From assembly GCF_003048595.2 (NCBI RefSeq), contig NZ_CP049270.1:496001-560000 (forward strand): a stretch of DNA of 64,000 nt, read 5' to 3'. Positions within the stretch are counted from its first letter, which is position 1; every line of letters starts with the position of its first letter. Made by a program: the position numbers and the translations under genes. This stretch comes from Campylobacter concisus. Its GTDB lineage: Bacteria; Campylobacterota; Campylobacteria; Campylobacterales; Campylobacteraceae. Below the pieces are notes generated by a model that was not told where the DNA came from, ran no database searches, and saw only the letters and a list, made by a program, of their open reading frames with translations. Of the stretch, positions 7,855-14,710 are shown piece after piece.

Positions 7855-8254
7855 AATACCCCCTAAATTTGTTCCCTGTTTATTCCCAAAATTTGTAAAA
7901 ATGCATGATATTTTAGGGATTTATAGAGTATTTTGGAGTGTTTAAGAATTATATATTTTTGAACCAGCATCCGGAGCCATTTATATTCAAAAATTCCTTT
8001 TAAACCCACGATTTTAATGATGTTTCAAGAGCTTTAAGTTTTCTTGTTTTTTGTATTTTTCCTCTTTATTTCCCTTCAGATTTATTTGCTGTTTCAAAGT
8101 ATATTATTTTATTTGCTGTCAAAATGCAATTAGATATTCATATTTAAACGAAGTTAAAATAAATTTTCCTTTATTCATCCTAGCTTCATTTAAGACTTTT
8201 ATAATGCGCTCATCCAAACAAAGAGTTGGAAATAAAAAATAAAAAGGACAAACA
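7855..8254. promoter_or_regulatory. Leader of the PepSY/two-component operon with a DccR-like box and -10
   Basis: Within this 400-bp gap, TTCAT repeats at 8174-8178 and 8185-8189 (6-bp spacer, 11-bp period, flanked by A and T) lie just upstream of TATAAT at 8200-8205. The published C. jejuni DccR box is, as I recall, wTTCAC-N6-TTCACw over the -35 region; this differs only by C to T in each half. The transcript would start near 8212 and the PepSY ORF begins at 8255 behind an AAAAAGGA ribosome binding site. The rest of the gap shows no gene. Confidence 0.6.
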
Positions 8255-8740
8255 ATGAACAAAGTATTAAGCGCAGCTGTTTTAGCAGCGATTTTAGGTG
8301 CCACAGGCTTACAAGCGGCTATCACATATAATGATGCCTTAAACATAGCGGAGAAAAACTTCCCAGGCTCAAGCGTCAAGGATATCTCAGTAGATGTTAA
8401 AAAAGGAACGACATTTTATGAGATAGAGTCTTTTAAAGATAATGTAAAAAAAGAGATCAAGATCGACGCAAACAGCGGTCAGATCGTAAAACAAAAGGAT
8501 AAAAATAAAAAATTGATCCTACCAAATGAGGCGATAGACTTTTCAAAGCTCACCCTCAATATCGACGAGGCCGTAAATAAAGCGCTCGCCCTTGAGGCTG
8601 GCTGGAGTCTTGATGAGGCAGATCTTGATAATAAAAACGGCACTTGGATCTACAAGGTCGAGCTTAAAAAAGGCATGAGCGAGAAAAAGGTGATAATAAA
8701 CGCTCAAACAGGCGAGATCATCGGCAACTACACGAAGTGA
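8255..8740 (+). CDS. Exported PepSY-domain protein
   Basis: 161 residues with a signal peptide (MNKVLSAAVLAAILGATGLQA, cleavage after QA near residue 21) and two PepSY-like units. The first (about 24-75) reads TYNDALNIAEKNFPGSSVKDISVDVKKGTTFYEIE...IDANSGQIV, the second (about 102-160) LNIDEAVNKALALEAGWSLDEADL...IYKVELKKG...INAQTGEIIG. PepSY domains are periplasmic and are thought to inhibit proteases or sense envelope state. It is the first gene of an operon with an unknown ORF and an OmpR-type two-component system, with a DccR-box-like repeat at its promoter, so it is a likely target of that system. Confidence 0.85.
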   Translation: MNKVLSAAVLAAILGATGLQAAITYNDALNIAEKNFPGSSVKDISVDVKKGTTFYEIESFKDNVKKEIKIDANSGQIVKQKDKNKKLILPNEAIDFSKLTLNIDEAVNKALALEAGWSLDEADLDNKNGTWIYKVELKKGMSEKKVIINAQTGEIIGNYTK

Positions 8741-8746
8741 TCTTGT

Positions 8747-8768
8747 GCGCCCAGAGAAATTTGGGCGC
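8747..8768 (+). terminator. Intergenic hairpin after the PepSY gene (attenuator or processing site)
   Basis: GCGCCCA (8747-8753) pairs with TGGGCGC (8762-8768) around an 8-nt loop, followed by TAAATTT. The next gene starts only 23 bp later on the same strand, so this may lower downstream expression and not fully stop it. Confidence 0.45.
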
Positions 8769-8790
8769 TAAATTTAACTAAGGAAAAAAG

Positions 8791-9369
8791 ATGAACGAGA
8801 ATGTAAATAAAAACTTAGACGAAAATTTAGATGTTGAGATGGCTACTGCAAGCAAAAACGAAAACCAAATTTTAGATGAAAATGCTAGCCAGACTTTAGA
8901 TAAAACAGAGCAAAGAAGAGAAAATTTAGAAGAAAATATTAAAAAAATAAGCTGCGGCGCTAACTGGGCTCTTAATTTAGCCAAAAAGACATTAGAAGTT
9001 TCACTCCAAAGCGCCGGTGGCGTGCTAGCTTGTGCCGGTAAGGCTGGAGAGTGGTTGGGAAATTTAGCAAACGAGCTAAAAGATGAGGCCAAAAAGGCGA
9101 AGCTTTCAAAGGTAAATGAAGAGCAGGCTAAATTTGACGGCGCACAGATCATCTCAAGTGATCTAGTCAAAGATATCGTCGCTAAACGCTTAAAAACAGA
9201 GGCTGACAATGTTGAATTTAGTCAAATTTACCTAGGCAAGATGGAGGCGTTTAACAAAGCTAGCAGGGAGTATTTTTACGAGGCGAAGGCTAAATTTAAC
9301 GACTTTTTATATTGTTTTAAAATAGCAGCCGGCAACGGAGAGATACTTAGCCTAAAAATAAAGAGTTAA
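8791..9369 (+). CDS. Unknown cytoplasmic protein in the two-component operon
   Basis: 192 residues, no signal peptide. The N-terminal 60 residues are polar and low-complexity with Asn/Glu-rich units (NENVNKNLDENLD, ILDENASQTLDK); the middle holds a glycine/alanine amphipathic stretch (SAGGVLACAGKAGEWLGNLA) and a lysine-rich helix; the C-terminal 75 residues look folded (KDIVAKRLKTEADNVEF, YLGKMEAFNKASREYFYEAKAKF, then YCFKIAAGNGEILSLKI, which resembles the last strand pair of a PepSY unit). The ATG follows AAGGAAAAAAG. It lies between the PepSY gene and the response regulator, 39 bp before the latter. I do not recognise a family; a link to envelope signalling is by context only. Confidence 0.6.
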   Translation: MNENVNKNLDENLDVEMATASKNENQILDENASQTLDKTEQRRENLEENIKKISCGANWALNLAKKTLEVSLQSAGGVLACAGKAGEWLGNLANELKDEAKKAKLSKVNEEQAKFDGAQIISSDLVKDIVAKRLKTEADNVEFSQIYLGKMEAFNKASREYFYEAKAKFNDFLYCFKIAAGNGEILSLKIKS

Positions 9370-9408
9370 ATTTGATAAAATAGCGAGCAAAACCAAAAAG
9401 AGGCAAAG

Positions 9409-10068
9409 ATGAAAATTTTAGTCGTTGAAGACGAGATAGACCTAAACAACGTCATCACAAAGCACCTTAAGAAAAACGGATATAGCGTCGATAGTGCGTT
9501 TAACGGCGAGGAGGCGATGGACTTTACCGCCGTGGCGCACTACGACCTCATAGTGCTTGATATCATGATGCCGGTGATGGACGGCCTTACATTTTTGCAA
9601 AGATCGCGCGCCGCAAAGCTTGCGACACCTGTGCTGATACTAACGGCAAAAGACGATGTGGACGACGTCGTAAAGGGGCTCGATGCGGGCGCGGATGATT
9701 ATTTGGTAAAGCCATTTGACTTTAAGGAGCTACTAGCTAGGGTACGCACGCTCATTCGCCGAAATAGCGGCAATACGGCTAATGAAATTTATGCAGGCGA
9801 GCTAAAGGTCGATCTTTCTAAAAAGTCAGTTGAATTTGGTGGTGAGCAGATAGAGCTAACTGGCAAAGAGTATGAAATTTTAGAGTTTTTGATGTTAAAT
9901 AAGGGCAGAATTTTAACCCGCGATCAGATCAAAGAGCACGTCTGGGACTTCGACTACACGGGCGGCTCAAACGTCATCGACGTGCTTATTAAAAATATCA
10001 GAAAGAAGCTCGGCGAGTGCGAAATAATCCAAACCAAAAGAGGGCTTGGCTATGTTGTTAAGGATTAA
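9409..10068 (+). CDS. OmpR-family response regulator (DccR-like)
   Basis: 219 residues: receiver domain (1-115) with acidic pair E7/D8, phospho-acceptor D51 in VLDIMMP, a conserved T in LILTAKDD and K in LVKPFDF, then a winged-helix trans_reg_C domain (about 125-219; LTGKEYEILEFLMLNKGRILTRDQI...GSNVIDVLIKNIRKKL...TKRGLGYVV). It acts with the kinase encoded downstream, whose start overlaps it by about 17 bp. A DccR-box-like direct repeat at the operon promoter and the PepSY gene in front suggest the C. jejuni DccRS-type system, a regulator of exported proteins; assignment as true orthologue is unproven, so no symbol is given. Confidence 0.9.
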   Translation: MKILVVEDEIDLNNVITKHLKKNGYSVDSAFNGEEAMDFTAVAHYDLIVLDIMMPVMDGLTFLQRSRAAKLATPVLILTAKDDVDDVVKGLDAGADDYLVKPFDFKELLARVRTLIRRNSGNTANEIYAGELKVDLSKKSVEFGGEQIELTGKEYEILEFLMLNKGRILTRDQIKEHVWDFDYTGGSNVIDVLIKNIRKKLGECEIIQTKRGLGYVVKD

Positions 10069-11407
10069 ACAAGCGCTTGCAAACATACCAATAACGGCGC
10101 GCGTAACGCTTTGGTACTCGTTTTTTATCATCGCTATCGTGGCGGCGCTCATCGCTATCTCAGCGGTTGTTGCGGATGAAATTTTTGAAGATGTGAGCCA
10201 AAAAAAGCTAGCTAAATCAGTCACTAAAATCGCCAATGATACGGAAGAATTTGAACCTTATGATGATGGGATATTTTTTATAAAATACAGCGCAAACAGC
10301 GAAGTGCTGGGCGGTTTAGTGCCTAAAAATTTTGATGGCTCGCTTAAGATGGATAGTGGCGAGGTGAGATACTATGAAAACGGCGAAAACCGCTTTTACT
10401 ACTACGACATCGCGGCCAAAGGCAAAAAGGTCTGGATCAGAGGCATCATAAATGCGGAGAGATTTTTCAAAAAAGAGGGGCTATTTTTGCTGGCCCTTGG
10501 CGTCTTTGTGCCGGTTTTATTTGCCTTTGTACTTTATGGTGGCTACAAAACGATAAAAAATGCCCTAAAACCAGTCGCCACGATGTCTAAAACTGCGCTT
10601 GAGATAGGCAGCAGCCGGGACTTTTCAAAGCGTATCGACCTGCCTGCTGGCAAAGACGAGCTGCACGCGCTTGCGAGCGTTTTTAACCAGATGCTTGACT
10701 CCCTTGAGAAGGTCTATCAAAGCGAAAAACAGCTCACCTCAGACGTCTCGCACGAGCTGCGAACGCCGCTATCTGTCATCATGGCTGAGAGCGACTACGC
10801 TAAAAACTACTCACAAAATTTGGACGAGGCCAAAGAGTCACTGGAGGTCATCTCTAGGCAGTCAAGGAAAATAACTTCGCTTATAGATCAAATTTTGGAG
10901 CTCTCAAGACTGGAGGCTGGCAGAAATTTAGAGCTAAAACGCATAAATTTAAGCTCTATCTTGCAAAATTTAGCCACCGACTATGAGAAGCTAGCAGACG
11001 CAAAGGGGCTAAAATTTAACTGCGTGGTAGCACTAGGTGCCGTAATCCTCGGCGATGAGCTGATGATATCAAGGCTGGTGGATAACTTTTTAAGCAACGC
11101 ACTAAAATTTGCCTTAACCAAAATAGAACTAAATTTAAGCATGTCAAAAACACACGTACTTTTGTCTGTAAAAGACGATGGTGCGGGTATCTCTAAAAAA
11201 GATAGCGAGCTAATCTGGAATAAATTTTATCAAGCTGATAGCTCAAGAAATAAAAGCCTAAACACAGGTAGTGGTCTTGGCCTAGCTATTGCTGCAAACA
11301 TCGCTAAAATTCACGGCGCAAAGCTTGGCTTAAAAAGTGAAGCTGGAGCTGGGAGCGAATTTTGGGCTGAATTTGAGCTTGTAAATTTAAAAGAAGTGAA
11401 AATTTAG
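10052..11407 (+). CDS. Sensor histidine kinase, partner of the upstream regulator
   Basis: About 451 residues. An N-terminal membrane helix (about 20-42) and a second near 145-165 bracket a roughly 100-residue periplasmic sensor; HAMP follows (about 166-220); HisKA holds the phosphorylated histidine in SDVSHELRTPLS (near residue 238); HATPase_c has the N box (DNFLSNALKFA), G1 (VKDDGAGISKKD) and G2 (NTGSGLGLAIA). The ATG at 10052 is preferred over a TTG at 10046 because GAGG lies 8 nt before it; either start overlaps the regulator gene, indicating translational coupling. The stimulus is unknown. Confidence 0.88.
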   Translation: MLLRIKQALANIPITARVTLWYSFFIIAIVAALIAISAVVADEIFEDVSQKKLAKSVTKIANDTEEFEPYDDGIFFIKYSANSEVLGGLVPKNFDGSLKMDSGEVRYYENGENRFYYYDIAAKGKKVWIRGIINAERFFKKEGLFLLALGVFVPVLFAFVLYGGYKTIKNALKPVATMSKTALEIGSSRDFSKRIDLPAGKDELHALASVFNQMLDSLEKVYQSEKQLTSDVSHELRTPLSVIMAESDYAKNYSQNLDEAKESLEVISRQSRKITSLIDQILELSRLEAGRNLELKRINLSSILQNLATDYEKLADAKGLKFNCVVALGAVILGDELMISRLVDNFLSNALKFALTKIELNLSMSKTHVLLSVKDDGAGISKKDSELIWNKFYQADSSRNKSLNTGSGLGLAIAANIAKIHGAKLGLKSEAGAGSEFWAEFELVNLKEVKI

Positions 11408-11911
11408 GCAGTTTGTTAAGACAAAATTTACGCAATAGCAAACAAATATGAGCATAAATTTAAACGCCGCATAAAATGATGTCTATATTTTTAAAGCAAA
11501 GTTAAATTTATAAACTTTTTACAGAAATTTCATGGTTAGGTTGCTTCAAAAGAGCTCTGAGAGCGTACTCATATCATAAGCATTAACAAAGACTTCAAAG
11601 CTACGAGATAGATGAAGATAGTAGCGGTTGAGGTCTATATAGTAAGTAAAGCATTAAGATGTCTGATTTAAAGCTCACTTAAATGGCTTTTAAAAGAATT
11701 TGTAAAAAGATGTTTTGCAAAGTAATGTAAAGAATTTTTGTCACTTTGTTTTTGAGCAAAGCTTGCTCTAACTGCAAATTAACCGCACTTCTCAGTGCCT
11801 TTTTATAACTTTGATATCTAACAAAATTTACAAAATTTGGCAGAGAGCTACAAGTAAAAACAAAAAAACAAAAATGCAGAAGGCACTAAATTCAGTGCCT
11901 TCCTTTTATCT
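11408..11911. other. Intergenic stretch between the kinase and NifB-like genes
   Basis: About 500 bp with no supported gene in six frames. It ends in the hairpin at 11879-11902; a second copy of the AGTGCCTT word followed by T-rich DNA lies near 11797. Confidence 0.6.
11879..11902 (-). terminator. Hairpin terminator after the NifB-like gene
   Basis: GAAGGCACT (11879-11887) pairs with AGTGCCTTC (11894-11902) around a 6-nt loop. On the reverse strand the stem is followed by a T-rich tract, fitting a terminator for the operon ending at 11912; the forward side also has CTTTTAT, so it may work both ways for the kinase operon. Confidence 0.65.
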
Positions 11912-12739
11912 CTATCTTTCGCCAAGTTTGCCACATGCATCAGCACGACATCTACTGCAATGCGACATTTGATTTATGTCACTACCTATTGATCTACGGA
12001 TGCGGTGGATCTCATCAGTTGAAGGGGATTTTAAATTTTCAAAAGGCGTATCATGCACCGGTATCATCGCCATGCAGTTCATTATGTCAGCTCCCCACTG
12101 CTTTGCCTTTGCCGAGATGCTTTGGACGTGGTCCATATTGACACCAGGGATGACAACGGTGTTTATCTTTACTAACATGCCAGCCTCTTTTAGCTTGCGG
12201 ATGCCCTCGTCCTGGCGCGCTAGCAGTATCCTAGCAGCCTCCTCGCCGTAGTAGTTTTTATCCTCATACCTTACCCACGAATATACCTTCGAGCCAACAT
12301 CTGGCGTCACGGCATTAACCGTCACTGTCACGTGGCTCACGCCAAGACGCACGATCTCATCCACATGCTCAGGCAGCGCTAAGCCATTAGTTGAGAGGCA
12401 GAGTAGGGCGTTTGGGAAGTAGGACTTGCACTTTTCAAAGGTTGCTAGCGTCTTGTCAGCGTCACACATCGGATCGCCAGGACCAGCGATGCCGATGGCG
12501 GAGATGTCTTGTCTAAATTTAAAGAGCTTTTCTAAAAATTTCACCGATTCATCTGGCGTTTGCACCTTTGCCGTTACGCCAGGGCGATTTTCATTAGCGC
12601 AGTCATATATGCGGTTGCAGAAGTTGCACTGGATGTCGCAGTGAGGGGCAACTGGCAGATGCACGCGTCCGTAGTTGGCGGATGCTTTTTTGTTAAAGCA
12701 TGGGTGGTTGTCTAGTTCAGCCTTAGTGCGAAAGATCAT
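11912..12739 (-). CDS. NifB-like radical SAM protein (orphan, no nitrogenase genes nearby)
   Basis: 275 residues closely resembling the core of NifB, the enzyme that makes the 8Fe-9S-C precursor of nitrogenase cofactor. Seen: HPCF at 12-15, the radical-SAM C34xxxC38xxC41 in APHCDIQCNFCNRIYDCANE, GIAGPGDP (the AdoMet loop), LSTNGLALPEHVDEI, TVTVNAV, and the C-terminal C261SRC264RADAC269GKLGE, matching the CxxCRADA block of NifB. There is no C-terminal NifX-type domain. The stop of the NapH-like gene overlaps its start (TAATG), so it is the last gene of a three-gene operon with a ModA-like and a NapH-like gene. No nif structural gene lies in the window, so the product may feed another metal-sulfur cofactor; that is inference. 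Confidence 0.85.
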   Translation of the reverse strand: MIFRTKAELDNHPCFNKKASANYGRVHLPVAPHCDIQCNFCNRIYDCANENRPGVTAKVQTPDESVKFLEKLFKFRQDISAIGIAGPGDPMCDADKTLATFEKCKSYFPNALLCLSTNGLALPEHVDEIVRLGVSHVTVTVNAVTPDVGSKVYSWVRYEDKNYYGEEAARILLARQDEGIRKLKEAGMLVKINTVVIPGVNMDHVQSISAKAKQWGADIMNCMAMIPVHDTPFENLKSPSTDEIHRIRRSIGSDINQMSHCSRCRADACGKLGER

Positions 12740-13537
12740 TAGCTCTTTTTCCTTCCAAATTTAATAGCATTTGCATGGCAGACATTGAGGCAGTCACCGC
12801 AGTTTGTGCAGTTTATCTCATCAGGTCTCGTCCCCATTTCGCACTTACGCAAGCACGCGTCACAGTCGTCACAGGCACTTGTTTTATAGACGAGAAATAT
12901 CGAAAATTTACGCAAAATTTCAAGCACGCCACCTGATGGACAGACAAAACGACACCAAAGGTTAGCTACGATCAGTGAGGCTAGCATGACCGAGATGATG
13001 ATCACCGTGCGAGTGACCCACTCCCATTCGCCAAAGCGAAGTGACAAAGTAAGAGCGGTTAGGTACTCATCGCTCGTTCTTATAGGTATCATCATGCGAG
13101 GATTACCCCAGATGAAATAGACCCAAAGGCTGATTGCTATGGCAATTAGCATGCCTATTTGAGCGATTATCAGCTTTTTGCTGCGAATTTTTAGCTTGAA
13201 AAAGGCAAATTTACCAAGCATTTGATTGACAGAGCCTGCTGGACAGGCCCAGCCACAAAATGCCCTACCAAAGAGGATGACAAGCGCTGGGATAAATAGC
13301 CAAAATCCAAAAAACAGCGATGTGATCCGCCCCCAACAGGTGATGATAGGGCAGTTTTGGCAATTTACAAATGGCACTACAAAAGGGCATCTAAAAATGC
13401 CGTAATACGTCCATTGACCGATGCCTGCTATGAAGATGATCTGCACTAGGCGTCTTATCTTTGTTGTGGGAGAGTTTTAAATTTACATTGCCGCATGCAC
13501 TGCTATTAGAGCATGCGCTATTACAGCTACTACACAT
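12739..13537 (-). pseudogene. NapH-like membrane polyferredoxin with a 1-bp frameshift near its N-terminus
   Basis: The long frame (12739-13446, GTG at 13446, 235 aa) encodes a four-helix membrane protein of the NapH/RnfA-like ferredoxin family, with CGWACPAG and CRFVCPSG loop motifs and two cysteine clusters at the C-terminus (CDDCDACLRKCEMG; CTNCGDCLNVC). Its true start is probably the ATG at 13537, which overlaps the stop of the preceding gene by 8 nt: that frame gives a cysteine-rich leader (MCSSCNSACSNSSACGNVN...LSHNK), and deleting one G (plus-strand C at about 13459) joins it smoothly to IRRLVQ, the usual beginning of NapH proteins. So either one extra base has disrupted the gene or a shortened form starts at GTG. 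It would move electrons between quinol and the operon's redox partner. Confidence 0.75.
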
Positions 13538-14389
13538 CTTTTACACCAAACCTTTCTATAAGCTCTAGCCCACGCGCTGAATAAATGGAGGTAAAGCCAT
13601 GTTTTTCAAAAATTTCTTGCCCTTCAGTGCCGCAAACAAAGTCTGCAAAGTCATTTGCGAGCCTTTCATCTTTTACATATTTCATTATATTTAGCGTAAA
13701 AATGAGCGGTCCAGGCGGGATGAGCTTTTCATCGATGGGCATATACTCGATCTTGTCTTTGAACCTATCGTGTGTTGTTAGGCGCTTTTCGATGATCGAG
13801 GCATCGCCCTTGCCATCAACTAGCTCGCGCATAATATTTATGACGCATGATCCGTTTGCGACTAGGTTTTTCATCACCGCATCAGTAAGGTTTGAGTTTT
13901 TAAGATCCCTTTGACGGGGCCACTGCCAGGGGGCGATGATCTAAGAGGCAGCATCACTCTAACTCCTGGCTCAGCAAGGTCTTTTAAGTCGCGAATGCCA
14001 GCAGGGTTTCCTTTTGGCACGACTAGGACGTAGTCGGTAAAGCATAGTGGCCTAAAGTGAAGGCTAAGGTCAGCTTTGCGAAGTTTTTTAGAAAGCTCTA
14101 AAACCCTTGCTCCAAAGAGCTCGGTCGTGCTTTGAAGTGCTAAAAGCGACTTGCCAAGAGCACCAGCAAATGCGCCAGTGTATTGGATATTGTGCCCTGT
14201 TCTTGCCTCGTAAATGGCATTTAGCTCATTAAATGCTTCAGATAGGCCACCGCACGACCAAACTTGAAGCGAGTCAGACTTAAAGGGCGTAAAGCCAGCT
14301 AGCATCGTTTGCGGAGTGGCAACAGCAGCTGTGGCTAAAGCACCTTTTAAAAAGCCACGGCGTGATATACCGGTTTGTTTTAATTCCAT
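13530..14389 (-). pseudogene. Tat-exported ModA-like substrate-binding protein, split by a frameshift
   Basis: Two reading frames (14389-13874 and 13877-13530) together make one type 2 periplasmic binding protein of about 285 residues. The first begins with a twin-arginine signal (SRRGFLKG at residues 9-16 followed by an alanine-rich helix) and continues WSCGGLSEAFNELNAIYEARTGH, as in molybdate-binding ModA relatives; it ends KGILKTQTLLMR. The second begins MKNLVANGSCVINIMREL and completes the fold. A 5-base run (T at 13897-13901 on the plus strand) is the break: a sixth base would give LKNSNLTDAVMKNLV in one frame. A Tat signal implies export in folded form, perhaps with a bound cofactor. 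First gene of the operon with the NapH-like and NifB-like genes. Confidence 0.8.
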
Positions 14390-14656
14390 GAAATCTCCTT
14401 TTGGGATTTAAGAAATGTAAATTTGATATTTTCGGCACGCGAAACTTGTGAAATTTGACTTTTGAAATTTGCAAAAATGGTAGTTGAAGGTAAATTTATG
14501 CAAATGTAAATCGCAACTGCGACCAAATTTGGTGTAATTATAACCAAAAGTAAGTTTAAAAAGCGAGATAATTTTAATGAGATAAAAAATTTATATTGTA
14601 AATTTAATGTCTAAAAAATAATTAAGGTTTTAATTATTAAATCGTAAAAAATATTG

Positions 14657-14662
14657 TAAAAT
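14657..14662 (+). promoter_or_regulatory. Candidate promoter of the autotransporter gene
   Basis: TAAAAT preceded by TG (extended -10 style) lies 48 bp before the TTG start at 14711. The start is fixed by TGGAGG at 14699-14704. The rest of the 320-bp gap from 14390 is very AT-rich and shows no gene; it also carries the divergent leader of the ModA-like operon. Confidence 0.45.
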
Positions 14663-14710
14663 ACTTCCTTTATTTTAAATGGAATTATATTCACAAAATG
14701 GAGGTTTATC

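Noticed and set aside
7970-8010. tRNA-like words (GAACC...GGAGCC) near the first integrase
   Set aside because: No cloverleaf can be formed and no direct repeat was found to support an attachment site.
13530-13877. Separate small protein starting inside the ModA-like gene
   Set aside because: It continues the same binding-protein fold one base out of frame, so it is the second half of a split gene.
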